In this document: positions 44,747 to 52,542 of the stretch, piece after piece | Layout of the letters: each line of letters starts with the position of its first letter | Position numbering within the stretch: position 1 is the first letter of the stretch | NCBI RefSeq assembly: GCF_023822065.1 | Contig: NZ_CP084930.1 | Coordinates: 2,372,001 to 2,436,000, forward strand | Source: Sphingomonas morindae | GTDB taxonomy: Bacteria; Pseudomonadota; Alphaproteobacteria; Sphingomonadales; Sphingomonadaceae | DNA length: 64,000 bases | Direction of reading: 5' to 3' | Made by a program: the position numbers and the translations under genes | Notes under the pieces: generated by a model | What the model was told of the DNA's origin: nothing | Database searches by the model: none | The model's input: only the letters and a program-made list of their open reading frames with translations

Positions 44747-45025
44747 CTAGCGAGAGGCGTCGGCGGCGGGCCGGCTATCGACCAGCAGCGGCTGGCCGGG
44801 GCCGAGCAGCAGGAGATGCTCGGCCGCGTCGCGGCGGAGCAGCACCAGCGTGTGGCGATTGTCGAGCGCCAGTCGCTCGACCAGCGCGAGCCGCGCCCCC
44901 GCCCGGCCGCCGACGCCGCCCGGCAGGCGCAGATCGAAGCGCCGGACCGCCCAGAGCGCGCCGGCCAGCAGCCCCAGCACCAGCGCCAGCGCGCCGAGCG
45001 CGCGCATCAGATCGGCGGCTTCCAC
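44747..45025 (-). CDS. fliO: Flagellar biosynthesis protein FliO
   Basis: A 92-residue protein with one N-terminal span (LMRALGALALVLGLLAGALW) and a short cytoplasmic domain (LALVERLALDNRHTLVLLRR, LLLLGPGQPLLVD), the FliO signature. FliO stabilises FliP during gate assembly. It begins three bases after fliN and lies 10 bases ahead of fliP. Confidence 0.87.
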   Translation of the reverse strand: MEAADLMRALGALALVLGLLAGALWAVRRFDLRLPGGVGGRAGARLALVERLALDNRHTLVLLRRDAAEHLLLLGPGQPLLVDSRPAADASR

Positions 45026-45028
45026 CGC

Positions 45029-45262
45029 TCAATCCTTGCGGCCGACGAGGCGCAGCACCTCCACCACCATGCGATCCTCCTCGGCCACGATCCGCGCCTC
45101 GCCGATCAGATCCTCGCCCACATAGAGCAGGCTGGGATCGTTCTGATGGCACGAAAGCGGGATGGTGGCGCCGCGCCCGAGGCGCAGCACCTGCCGGATC
45201 GGCAGCTCCCTCGCACCAAGCTCGACCGTCACCTCGATCGGCACGCCGTCGCTTACGTCCAT
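45029..45262 (-). CDS. fliN: Flagellar motor switch protein FliN
   Basis: A 77-residue protein consisting of little more than the SpoA domain: VPIEVTVELGARELPIRQVL, LGRGATIPLS, then GEDLIGEARIVAEEDRMVVE. It completes the C-ring with FliM. It is shorter than the Escherichia coli protein (137) because the N-terminal extension is missing. The gene starts the fliN-fliO-fliP operon and has GAAGGAGAT before the ATG. Confidence 0.9.
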   Translation of the reverse strand: MDVSDGVPIEVTVELGARELPIRQVLRLGRGATIPLSCHQNDPSLLYVGEDLIGEARIVAEEDRMVVEVLRLVGRKD

Positions 45263-45283
45263 GACATCTCCTTCTTTCCGGCC

Positions 45284-45290
45284 TTATAGG
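45284..45290 (-). promoter_or_regulatory. CCTATAA flagellar element before fliN
   Basis: The minus strand reads CTCCTATAAGGCCGG, 22 bases before the fliN start. The divergent flgC element is 40 bases away on the other strand. Confidence 0.5.
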
Positions 45291-45328
45291 AGAAATCGCG
45301 GCGGCGGCGGCGCGCGTGCGGCTTTTCT

Positions 45329-45340
45329 GCCTATAATGGC
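45329..45340 (+). promoter_or_regulatory. CCTATAATG flagellar element before flgC
   Basis: GCCTATAATGGC is on the flgC strand, 46 bases before the flgC start. It matches the flaF element over GCCTATAATG. No -35-like box is visible upstream. Confidence 0.5.
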
Positions 45341-45386
45341 GGCATCGAGCCTCTGCGGAACCGTCTCGCCATGTCCCTTGGTCGCC

Positions 45387-45794
45387 ATGTCCTTTGAAAG
45401 CGCCATCGCCGCCTCGGCCTCCGGGCTGCATGCCCAGTCGCTGCGGATGCGCGTCATCGCGGAGAATCTGGCCAATGCCGATTCCGTCGCGCGCACGCCC
45501 GGCGGGGCGCCCTATCGCCGGCGCGTCGCCACCTTCGCGCCCAAGCTCGATCGGGCGACCGGCGCCATGACAGTGGCGGTGCGCTCGATCATCGGCGATC
45601 CCGGCGCGTTCGAGCGCAGCTATGATCCGGGCAATCCCGCCGCCGACGCGGCCGGCTATGTGCTGCGGCCGAATGTGAACAGCCTGATCGAATCCGCCGA
45701 CATGAAGGCGGCGCAGCGCTCCTACGAGGCCAATCTCAACGCCATCGAGGCGGCGCGCGGGATGACGATGCGCACCATCGACCTGATCCGCTGA
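45387..45794 (+). CDS. flgC: Flagellar proximal rod protein FlgC
   Basis: A 135-residue rod protein: SFESAIAASASGLHAQSLRM, ENLANADSVARTPGGAPYRR and the C-terminal NLNAIEAARGMTMRTIDLIR, as in FlgC. The ribosome site before ATG 45387 is weak. flgB, normally directly upstream, is missing; the gene instead opens a flgC-fliE-fliQ-fliR-flhB run. It is in the plus direction, opposite to fliN. Confidence 0.92.
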   Translation: MSFESAIAASASGLHAQSLRMRVIAENLANADSVARTPGGAPYRRRVATFAPKLDRATGAMTVAVRSIIGDPGAFERSYDPGNPAADAAGYVLRPNVNSLIESADMKAAQRSYEANLNAIEAARGMTMRTIDLIR

Positions 45795-45819
45795 GCGGAC
45801 GATCCGGAGGAGATTGAGC

Positions 45820-46146
45820 ATGGCCTTGAAGGTGCAACAGGGCGTGGCCGCCTATGGGCGCGCGGCGGCGGTGAGCGGTGCCGCGCCGGGCGGGGCGGGC
45901 GATGGCGCAGAGCCGGCCGCCGCCGCCGGGCCCGATTTCGCGAGCCTGGTGTCCGGCCTCGTCACCGATGCCGGCGCGACGCTGCGCGAGGCAGAGAAAG
46001 CCAGCGCGCGCCAGGTGGCCGGCAAGGGCGATCTGATCGACGTGGTGACCGCGATCGGCGCCGCCGAGACGGCGCTCAACACCGTGGTCGCGGTGCGCGA
46101 TCGCGTGGTGGGTGCCTATAATGAAATCATGCGCATGCAGATCTGA
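45820..46146 (+). CDS. fliE: Flagellar hook-basal body protein FliE
   Basis: A 108-residue protein with the FliE core SLVSGLVTDAGATLREAEKA and the end VTAIGAAETALNTVVAVRDR, then YNEIMRMQI. It joins the MS ring to the rod. ATG 45820 lies 7 nt after GGAGGAG; a TTG at 45814 is in frame. The terminal codons contain CCTATAATG by codon choice, so that match is not counted as a promoter element. Confidence 0.92.
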   Translation: MALKVQQGVAAYGRAAAVSGAAPGGAGDGAEPAAAAGPDFASLVSGLVTDAGATLREAEKASARQVAGKGDLIDVVTAIGAAETALNTVVAVRDRVVGAYNEIMRMQI

Positions 46147-46149
46147 CCC

Positions 46150-46413
46150 ATGGAGGCCGCCGAGGCGATGGAGCTGGCGCGGGCGGCGCTGCTGCTCACG
46201 GGCACGGTCGCCGGGCCGCTGCTGCTCACCTCGCTGATCGTCGGCGTGGGCGTGGGCCTGGTGCAGGCGCTCACCCAGATCCAGGAAGCGACGCTCACCT
46301 TCGTGCCCAAATGCCTCGCCATGGCGGCGATGCTGCTGCTGCTGCTGCCGATGATCAGCCACGCGCTGGCCGGCTTCATGGCGCGCGTCGCCGATATGAT
46401 CATCGCCGGCTGA
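46150..46413 (+). CDS. fliQ: Flagellar type III export protein FliQ
   Basis: An 87-residue two-span protein: ALLLTGTVAGPLLLTSLIVG, GLVQALTQIQEATLTFVPK and a second span. It belongs to the export gate with FliP and FliR. It follows fliE by three bases, and fliR follows after one, so all are co-translated. Confidence 0.94.
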   Translation: MEAAEAMELARAALLLTGTVAGPLLLTSLIVGVGVGLVQALTQIQEATLTFVPKCLAMAAMLLLLLPMISHALAGFMARVADMIIAG

Positions 46414-46414
46414 C

Positions 46415-47167
46415 ATGGCCCGGCTGCCGGCGGAGCTGCTCGTCCTGCTGCTGCTCTTCGCGCGCATCGGCACGGTGACGATGCTGCTCCCGGCCTTTTC
46501 GGAAGAGGCCATTCCGGGCCGCATCCGCCTGCTGCTGGGGCTGGGCGTCACCCTGGGCCTGTACGGGCTGGTGCGGCCGCGCCTCGTCCCGCTCGCCGAG
46601 GCGGGCGGGCTGATCGCGCCGCTCTCGTGCGAGCTGCTGGTGGGGCTGGCGCTCGGCCTGGTCGTGCGGCTGGTGTTCCAGGCGTCGGCGATGGCGGGCG
46701 CGGTGATCAGCATGCAGATCGGCCTCACCTCGGCGCTGGTGTCGGATCCCGCTCTGGGCGGCCAGGCGCCGCTGCTCGCCCGCTTCGCCAGCCTCGCCGC
46801 CGCCATGCTGTGCCTCGCTCTCGATCAGCATCATCACTGGATCGCCGCGCTGCTGCGCTCCTATGCGGCCTTTCCGCCGGGCGCGATGCCGCCGGCGGCG
46901 GATTTCGCGCGGCTGGCGGTGACGGGCTGCGGCGAGGCGACCGCGCTGGCGCTGAGCATGGCCGCGCCGATGCTGCTCTACGCCATGGTGTTCAATATCA
47001 TGCTGGGCTTCGCGGCGCGCATGGCGCCGGCCATCCAGATCTTCTTCATCGCCCAGCCGCTGGCCATTATGCTCGGGCTCGGCCTGCTCGGCACGGTGAT
47101 CGGCGCGATGCTCACCACCTTCGCCAACGGCATGGCGGCGATCCTCGCCGGCCTGGGGATCGCGTGA
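46415..47167 (+). CDS. fliR: Flagellar type III export protein FliR
   Basis: A 250-residue membrane protein of the export gate, with about six spans. LFARIGTVTMLLPAFSEEAI, GLALGLVVRLVFQASAMAGA and FFIAQPLAIMLGLGLLGTVI are typical. It caps the FliP-FliQ helical assembly. It is tightly packed between fliQ and flhB. Confidence 0.94.
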   Translation: MARLPAELLVLLLLFARIGTVTMLLPAFSEEAIPGRIRLLLGLGVTLGLYGLVRPRLVPLAEAGGLIAPLSCELLVGLALGLVVRLVFQASAMAGAVISMQIGLTSALVSDPALGGQAPLLARFASLAAAMLCLALDQHHHWIAALLRSYAAFPPGAMPPAADFARLAVTGCGEATALALSMAAPMLLYAMVFNIMLGFAARMAPAIQIFFIAQPLAIMLGLGLLGTVIGAMLTTFANGMAAILAGLGIA

Positions 47168-47168
47168 C

Positions 47169-48230
47169 ATGGCCGAGACCGGCGAGAAGACCGAAAGCCC
47201 CACCCAGCGCCGGCTCGACCAGGCCTATAGGCGCGGCGAGGGGCCGGTCTCGGGCGAGGTGCGCCACGCCGCCCTGTTCGCCGCGCTCCTGCTGATGATG
47301 GGCTGGATCGGCGCGCGCGCCTGTCGCGCCTTCGGCGCCGCCGCGACCCGGATCTGGAGCGGCGCGGCCGACTATCCGCTCGACGAGCAGGGGCTGCGCG
47401 CGCTCGCCGCCGGCCTGGCAGCCGGGCTGGGCCGCGGCCTGCTGCCGCTCGGCGCGCTGGTGCTGGCGATGCCGGTGGTGGCGGGGCTGGTGCAGGGGCG
47501 GCCGGGCCTGCACTGGAACCGGCTCGCGCCGCGCTGGTCCCGGCTTTCGCCCGCTTCGGGACTGAAGCGGGTGTTCGGCCCCGCCGCGCTGATCGAATTC
47601 GCCAAGACGCTCGCCAAGTTCGCGCTGATCGCCGGGGCCGCTTTGTGGGTGGCGTGGCCGCGCGCGATCGGCTTTGGCGATCTGATCGGATCCGGCCCAG
47701 GCCGGATCGTGGCGGCGCTGGTGACGCTGGTGCGCGCCATGGTCAAGACGGTGCTGCTGGTGACGCTGGCGCTGGCGGCGGCCGATCTCCTCTACCAGCG
47801 GCGCGCCTTTCTGCGCCGCATGCGGATGACGCTGCGGGAGGTGCGCGACGAGTTCAAGAACAACGAGGGCGATCCCAAGATCAAGGCGCGCATCCGCGCC
47901 ATCGCCCAGTCCCGCAGCCGCCAGCGGATCAGGGCGGCGGTGCCGCGCGCCGCCGTGATCGTCACCAACCCCACCCATTATGCGGTCGCGCTCGATTATC
48001 GCCATGGCGAGACGCCCGCGCCGCTGGTGCTGGCCAAGGGCGTGGACGCGGTGGCGCTGCGCATCCGCGCGATCGCGACCGAGGCCAAGGTGCCGATCGT
48101 CGAAAGCCCGGCGCTGGCGCGTGCGCTTTATGCCTCGGCCGAAGTGGATCGGCCGATCCCGGCCGAACATTATGCGGCGGTCGCCGAGATCATCGGCTAT
48201 GTGCTGCGGCTGGCGCGCCGCGCGGGATGA
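47169..48230 (+). CDS. flhB: Flagellar export switch protein FlhB
   Basis: A 353-residue protein starting MAETGEKTESPTQRRLDQAY, with four spans and a cytoplasmic domain. The autocleavage site NPTH is at about residues 267-270, inside AVIVTNPTHYAVAL, and EFKNNEGDPKIKARIRAIAQ is the usual linker. FlhB switches export from hook to filament proteins. It closes the flgC-fliE-fliQ-fliR-flhB run. Confidence 0.95.
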   Translation: MAETGEKTESPTQRRLDQAYRRGEGPVSGEVRHAALFAALLLMMGWIGARACRAFGAAATRIWSGAADYPLDEQGLRALAAGLAAGLGRGLLPLGALVLAMPVVAGLVQGRPGLHWNRLAPRWSRLSPASGLKRVFGPAALIEFAKTLAKFALIAGAALWVAWPRAIGFGDLIGSGPGRIVAALVTLVRAMVKTVLLVTLALAAADLLYQRRAFLRRMRMTLREVRDEFKNNEGDPKIKARIRAIAQSRSRQRIRAAVPRAAVIVTNPTHYAVALDYRHGETPAPLVLAKGVDAVALRIRAIATEAKVPIVESPALARALYASAEVDRPIPAEHYAAVAEIIGYVLRLARRAG

Positions 48231-48277
48231 GCGGCGGTGAAAATCTGGCGTCCGCGTCGCCGCGCCGGGGGCGCGCC

Positions 48278-48289
48278 TTCCTATAGGAA
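48278..48289. promoter_or_regulatory. Palindrome TTCCTATAGGAA just before flgI
   Basis: A perfect 12-base palindrome overlapping the flgI ribosome site (AGGAAAGG). If it works as a -10 element, the flgI transcript would have almost no leader, so it may instead be an operator or a chance relative of the flagellar CCTATAA elements. Confidence 0.35.
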
Positions 48290-48294
48290 AGGCG

Positions 48295-49425
48295 ATGCTG
48301 CTCCGCCTCTCCTCCGTGCTGCGCCAGATCGCCCACGGCCTCGCCTTGGCCTGCGCGCTGCTCGTCGCCACGCCGGCCTGCGCCACCGCCCTGTCGCGGA
48401 TCAAGGACATTGTCGATGTCGAGAATGTGCGGCCCAACCAGCTGGTCGGCTATGGCCTGGTGGTGGGGCTGGCGGGCACGGGCGATCGCATCCGCAACGT
48501 GCCCTTCACCGAGGAATCGCTCCAGGCCATGCTGGAACGGCTGGGCGTGAACATTCGTGGCGCGCAGATGCGCACGCAGAATGTCGCCGCCGTCTCCGTC
48601 ACGGCGACCTTGCCGCCCTTCGCGCGCATCGGTTCGCGCGTCGACGTGCAGATCGGCTCGCTCGGCGATGCCACCAGCCTGCAGGGCGGGGTGCTCATCG
48701 CCACCTCGCTGCACGCGCTGGACGGCGAGATCTACGCCGTGGCGCAGGGGCCGGTCGCGGTGTCCGGCTTCAAGGCGCAGGGCCAGGCGGCGAGCGTGAC
48801 GCGTGGCGTCGCCACCTCGGCGCGGATCGCGGGGGGCGCGCTGGTGGAGCGCGAGGTGCCCTATGCGCTGCTTTCGGCGGGCGCGCTCAAGCTCGCGCTG
48901 CGCAACCCCGATTTCACGACCGCCTATCGCGTGGCGCGCGCGATCAACGGGGCGGTGCCCGGCGTCGCCGAGGTGCTGGACCCGAGCACGGTCCAGATCG
49001 TGCCGCGCGGCGCGGGCGACAGCGCGATGGCGATCGTGGCGCGCACCGAAAACCTGCCGGTGGAGGTGGATCAGCTGGCGCGGGTGGTGATCAACGAGGC
49101 CGCCGGCACGGTGGTGATGGGCGCCGATGTGCGGATCAGCCCGGTGGCGATCGCGCAGGGCGGCCTCACCATCTCGGTCAGCGAGAGTCCCGTCGCCTCG
49201 CAGCCCGGGCCCTTTTCCGCCGGCGGCACGGTGGTGCTGCCGCGCACCGCCATCTCCGTGGACGATGGCGGCGGCCGATCGCTCGCCACCCTGGGCGGCG
49301 GCGCCTCGCTGCGCGATCTCGTCACCGGGCTCAACGCGCTCGGCGTGAGCCCGCGCGATCTCATCACCATCTTGCAGGCGCTGCGCACGGCCGGCGCGCT
49401 CCAGGCCGAGATCGAGGTGCAATGA
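48295..49425 (+). CDS. flgI: Flagellar P-ring protein FlgI
   Basis: A 376-residue secreted protein with a signal peptide ending PACA. The mature protein opens SRIKDIVDVENVRPNQLVGY and has GLVVGLAGTGDRIRNVPFTE and the C-terminal LVTGLNALGVSPRDLITILQ. It forms the periplasmic P ring, assembled with help from FlgA. Its stop overlaps the next start (ATGA). Confidence 0.95.
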   Translation: MLLRLSSVLRQIAHGLALACALLVATPACATALSRIKDIVDVENVRPNQLVGYGLVVGLAGTGDRIRNVPFTEESLQAMLERLGVNIRGAQMRTQNVAAVSVTATLPPFARIGSRVDVQIGSLGDATSLQGGVLIATSLHALDGEIYAVAQGPVAVSGFKAQGQAASVTRGVATSARIAGGALVEREVPYALLSAGALKLALRNPDFTTAYRVARAINGAVPGVAEVLDPSTVQIVPRGAGDSAMAIVARTENLPVEVDQLARVVINEAAGTVVMGADVRISPVAIAQGGLTISVSESPVASQPGPFSAGGTVVLPRTAISVDDGGGRSLATLGGGASLRDLVTGLNALGVSPRDLITILQALRTAGALQAEIEVQ

Positions 49426-49727
49426 TCGACGGTTCTTCCGCGCCGCCGCCCGGCCCGCCCGCCGCCTCCACCGCCGCGCCGCCGGACCGGGTGCGGCAGA
49501 CCGCGCGGGAGTTCGAGGCGGTGCTGCTCGGCCAGATGTTCAAGCCGATGATGGAGACGGTGGCGACCAATACCGGCTTCGATGGCGGCCAGGCCGAGGA
49601 GATGATGCGCGGGCTGCTGGCGGAGGAGCTGGGACGCGCCGTGGCGGTACGCGGCGGCATCGGCCTCGCGCCCGCCGTCGCCGATCAGATCATGAAGCTG
49701 CAGGAGGGGCGCGGCGATGGTCGCTGA
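49422..49727 (+). CDS. FlgJ-type rod-binding protein (no muramidase domain)
   Basis: A 101-residue protein carrying only the rod-binding part of FlgJ: REFEAVLLGQMFKPMMETV, then FDGGQAEEMMRGLLAEELGR. The peptidoglycan hydrolase half of enterobacterial FlgJ is missing, as is usual in alphaproteobacteria, where a separate lytic transglycosylase serves; a candidate is at 52543-53460. Overlaps at both ends couple it to flgI and to the following gene. Confidence 0.85.
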   Translation: MIDGSSAPPPGPPAASTAAPPDRVRQTAREFEAVLLGQMFKPMMETVATNTGFDGGQAEEMMRGLLAEELGRAVAVRGGIGLAPAVADQIMKLQEGRGDGR

Positions 49728-50139
49728 ATTGATCGAGCTGATGCACTCGTTGACCCTGGTGATCCGCGAGGAGACCGAGGTGATCGAGGCGCATGGCCGA
49801 TCGGCCGAGCTGCGCGAGCTGGTGCGGGTGAAGCATCGCCTGATCGGCATCGTGGAGAGCGAACTCGCCCGGCGCGACCGCGAGGCGCCGGGCTGGGCGC
49901 AGGCGCTGGACGAGGCGGACCGGGCGCGCTTCCTGCCCGCGGTGGAGGCGCTGTGCGAGGCCTCCGATGCCAATGCGACGCTGTTGCGCCGCCGGCTCGA
50001 GCTGACCGGCGAACTGATCCAGGCGATGACCAACGAGGCGCGCCGGCTCAGCAACCGCAACCGGTTCATCTACGGCGCCGATGGCGACATGGCGCCGCCC
50101 ACCGAGATGCCCCCCATCTCCTTCAACAACCGCTTCTAG
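49717..50139 (+). CDS. FlgN-like export chaperone
   Basis: A 140-residue, mostly helical protein (ELIELMHSLTLVIREETEVI; HRLIGIVESELARRDREAPG; LLRRRLELTGELIQAMTNEA) ending in PPTEMPPISFNNRF. Size, position and helix pattern suit the FlgN family, the chaperone for FlgK and FlgL, whose genes are at 57111-60107. Sequence identity to known FlgN is low by eye, so the call is moderate. It overlaps the preceding gene by 11 bases. Confidence 0.6.
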   Translation: MVAELIELMHSLTLVIREETEVIEAHGRSAELRELVRVKHRLIGIVESELARRDREAPGWAQALDEADRARFLPAVEALCEASDANATLLRRRLELTGELIQAMTNEARRLSNRNRFIYGADGDMAPPTEMPPISFNNRF

Positions 50140-50169
50140 CGCCCGGTTCGCCGTGCCGGCGGCGGGGGA

Positions 50170-51270
50170 TCAGAAGCGCGCGGCGATCACGGTGGCGAGA
50201 TCGGCGGGATCGCAGGCGTCGATCGCGATATCGCGCGGCGGGTTTACGCTATGGCCCCGCATCTGGCCTTCGCGATCCAGCCCGATGGCGAGCAGCCGCA
50301 TTCCCTCCGCCTCGCGCAGCACGGCGAGCGTGCCCGGTGCGGGAAAGCGATCCGGATCGACGATCAGGATCGCGCCCGCCGGCAGGCCCAGGCCGAGGCT
50401 TTGCCGATCCGAGCGCAAGCCATAGGCGCGCGGCCCCGCCACGCTCGGCGCCTCGACCCACTGGCCCAGCGGGGTGCGCCCGATCAGCCCGTCCGCGCGC
50501 GGCGTTCCGAACACGGGCAGAAGCGGCACCGCCCGCATCTCGCGATCGGCGGGGGCTGGATCCACCGCGCGCGCGGGGGGCGGCGATGGCGGGTCGCGGC
50601 GCGGTGGCGGCGGCCGGCGCGCCGGCGCGGACGCGGCGCCGGTCAGCGCCAGGCGCAGGGCGGCCACGCGCGCGTGCGTCTTGGCGATCCGGATCTCGGG
50701 CGCGGCGATCGCGGCGATGAAGGGCGCGAGCGCGTCCGTCTCCGCCAGCGCCTCCACATGCGCGCGCAGCGCGGCTTCGTCCGCCACCCCCAGAAGATCG
50801 CACAAAGCCGCGCGCAGCCCCGGATGCCAGCGGCCGAACGGCTTCATCGCCGCCTCGACGCGCGACAGCATCACCGGCGGAATATGGTGGCGCGCCTCGA
50901 TCGCGGCGATGGTGAGGCCCGGCGCGCGCGCGCGGAGCGCCCGCACCGCCGCGCCGAGCAGGATGGCGAAGCGATCCTCGTCCGGCGGTGCCGGATGCCA
51001 ATCGCGCAACTCGGCCGCCCAGGCGGCGATATCGAAATCGGGCGCGTCGATGTCGATCAGCAGACGCTCGGGCGGGAGCGCAAGCACCGCCGCGATCGCG
51101 CGGACTTCCTCGGGCTTGGCGAAAATCTCGCCGCGTTCGATCTTGGAGAGGCGGATATAGGCGAGGTCGGGCAGGTGCGCCGCCAGCGCGAGCAGCGTGG
51201 CGAAGCCCGCCGCCCGCCGCGCGCGGCGGATCGCATTGGGGAAGACCAAGGATCGATAGGGATCACCCAA
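50170..51270 (-). CDS. XRE helix-turn-helix regulator with a LexA/S24-like C-terminal domain
   Basis: About 366 residues. An N-terminal helix-turn-helix (AIRRARRAAGFATLLALAAH, IRLSKIERGEIF) is followed by a helical middle, a Pro-rich linker and a C-terminal S24-like fold (YGLRSDRQSLGLGLPAGAIL, then IVDPDRFPAPGTLAVLREA). The nucleophile Ser is plausible, but the usual Lys partner is replaced (EGMRLLAIGL), so it may not self-cleave. No ATG fits the start; a TTG at 51270 (or 51249) is chosen. It lies downstream of, and reads with, the sigma factor gene, so a flagellar regulatory role is likely. Confidence 0.6.
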   Translation of the reverse strand: MGDPYRSLVFPNAIRRARRAAGFATLLALAAHLPDLAYIRLSKIERGEIFAKPEEVRAIAAVLALPPERLLIDIDAPDFDIAAWAAELRDWHPAPPDEDRFAILLGAAVRALRARAPGLTIAAIEARHHIPPVMLSRVEAAMKPFGRWHPGLRAALCDLLGVADEAALRAHVEALAETDALAPFIAAIAAPEIRIAKTHARVAALRLALTGAASAPARRPPPPRRDPPSPPPARAVDPAPADREMRAVPLLPVFGTPRADGLIGRTPLGQWVEAPSVAGPRAYGLRSDRQSLGLGLPAGAILIVDPDRFPAPGTLAVLREAEGMRLLAIGLDREGQMRGHSVNPPRDIAIDACDPADLATVIAARF

Positions 51271-51345
51271 AGCCTCGCCGGACAGTGTCTTACCCTTCCC
51301 ACGCGCGGGATCGCGCCGCCTTTCTCCTGATGTGATCGATCCGCC

Positions 51346-51355
51346 CGTATAAGCC
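51346..51355 (-). promoter_or_regulatory. Promoter-like TATACG element before the XRE/S24 regulator
   Basis: The minus strand reads GGCTTATACG about 75 bases before the chosen TTG start and just before the end of the sigma gene. It is a weaker relative of the flagellar elements. Confidence 0.3.
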
Positions 51356-51382
51356 AAGCGCTTCGCTAAGCGCGCGTCGGCT

Positions 51383-52369
51383 TTAATGCAGCGCCCGGCT
51401 CGTCCGCTCGCCCGCGTCGCCCTCGCAGAGGCGCACGGCATGGTCTTCGGGCGCGGGGTCGCGGCCGCGCGGCGCGCCCGGCCGCTGGGGCGGAGCGGCC
51501 GGGGCGGGGCTTTGATGCTGATCGGGCGCGGGCGGCGTGGCGCTGTCCACCATGATGGCGAAACGGGGATCCTGCTGGGCGATGGTGGCGATGGTGCGCG
51601 CCGCCCGCTTGGCGATCTGGCGCATCCGCTCCTTGGTAATCGCGCCATCCTCCTCGCTCTTCTCGATCGGGCTGAGCTCGAAGATACGCTGCTCGACCAG
51701 CGCGCGGTTGCGGTGCAGCCGCTCCTCGAGTTGGCGCAATTCTTCCGGATCGATGCTGTTCACCTTCAGCCTTGGCCGTTTCTCCGTGGGCGGGGTGGTG
51801 CCCGGGCGGCGCGGGCGGCGGCTGAGCTGGGCGATGCCGATCGCGCGGAGATGGGCGACATAGCTGTCGATCATGGCCCGCATGGCGTTGTCCGCCAGAT
51901 AGGCGGAAGCGTCCGCCTCGGTCTGGGCGAGCGCCTCCTCATCCTCGATCAGCAACTCACCCGGGCCGGCATCGTCGCTGGTCTGCGTCAGCGCATGCAG
52001 CGAGACGGTGGTGGCCGCCACCTTGCGCGCCGAGGGGCGCTGGTCCGTCATCAGCCGGAAGCGCAGGCCCTGCAGCTCGCCCCGGATCAGCCAGTTGACG
52101 AAGGTGGTGAAGCGCGCGCGTTCCGGATCATAGGTCTCGATCGCGCGATGCACGGCGATGGCGCAGACCTGTTCGGCATCCTCCCAATGGCCGCCCAGCC
52201 CATATTGCCGGATGAAGTGCCGGATACGCGGCGCGAGCAGCGTCAGGATCCGCGCGAACAGCCGATCTTCCGCAAGCCTTTGACGGGGGCTGGGCGCGGG
52301 ACCGTGCGCCTCCTTGGCCGCGCGCAGGCTGGTCACCGCATCTTCGATCGCCACCGTGGTTTTCGACAT
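51383..52369 (-). CDS. Divergent sigma-70-family factor in the flagellar cluster
   Basis: 328 residues. Region 2 is clear: IRHFIRQYGLGGHWEDAEQV, then AIETYDPERARFTTFVNWLI and RGELQ. A long, charged middle follows. A region 4.2-like helix-turn-helix reads DGAITKERMRQIAKRAARTI. A disordered Pro/Gln tail of about 60 residues ends the protein. It is not a plain FliA; region 3 is weak and the spacer unusual. ATG 52369 follows GGGGG at 7 nt; upstream ATGs at 52387 and 52375 are less likely. Its position between flagellar genes suggests that it reads the CCTATAA elements, which is inference. Confidence 0.75.
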   Translation of the reverse strand: MSKTTVAIEDAVTSLRAAKEAHGPAPSPRQRLAEDRLFARILTLLAPRIRHFIRQYGLGGHWEDAEQVCAIAVHRAIETYDPERARFTTFVNWLIRGELQGLRFRLMTDQRPSARKVAATTVSLHALTQTSDDAGPGELLIEDEEALAQTEADASAYLADNAMRAMIDSYVAHLRAIGIAQLSRRPRRPGTTPPTEKRPRLKVNSIDPEELRQLEERLHRNRALVEQRIFELSPIEKSEEDGAITKERMRQIAKRAARTIATIAQQDPRFAIMVDSATPPAPDQHQSPAPAAPPQRPGAPRGRDPAPEDHAVRLCEGDAGERTSRALH

Positions 52370-52443
52370 GATCATGCCCCCGATCACTGATCGGCACGCC
52401 GGCCCTGGCGCGCCGTTGCTGGGCAGATTTGGCCGTCAAAGAC

Positions 52444-52456
52444 TAACCAATGGTTA
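52444..52456. promoter_or_regulatory. Palindrome TAACCA-A-TGGTTA upstream of the sigma gene
   Basis: A perfect 13-base palindrome in an unusually AT-rich gap, about 75 bases before the sigma-factor start. It is the best candidate site for a regulator that switches on the sigma factor. Confidence 0.5.
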
Positions 52457-52492
52457 ATTCCTATAAAGCGTTTCTGCAATATATTCCTATAA
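52457..52492 (+). promoter_or_regulatory. Two ATTCCTATAA repeats, 26 bases apart
   Basis: ATTCCTATAA occurs at 52457-52466 and 52483-52492. They match the flagellar element, but here they read on the plus strand although both flanking genes are on the minus strand. They could drive an antisense RNA into the transglycosylase gene or act as operator copies for the sigma gene. Confidence 0.4.
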
Positions 52493-52542
52493 GCCGGAAG
52501 GATCTGCCGACTTGGGCGGCGTACCGCGATCGGGCGGTCGGA

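Noticed and set aside
46117-46127. CCTATAATG just before fliQ as a flagellar promoter element
   Set aside because: It lies in the conserved last codons of fliE (AYNEIMRMQI), so codon choice explains it. It cannot be separated from coding constraint.
47222-47230. CCTATAGG-like sequence inside flhB
   Set aside because: It is within conserved coding sequence (QAYRRGEG) and no gene starts downstream.
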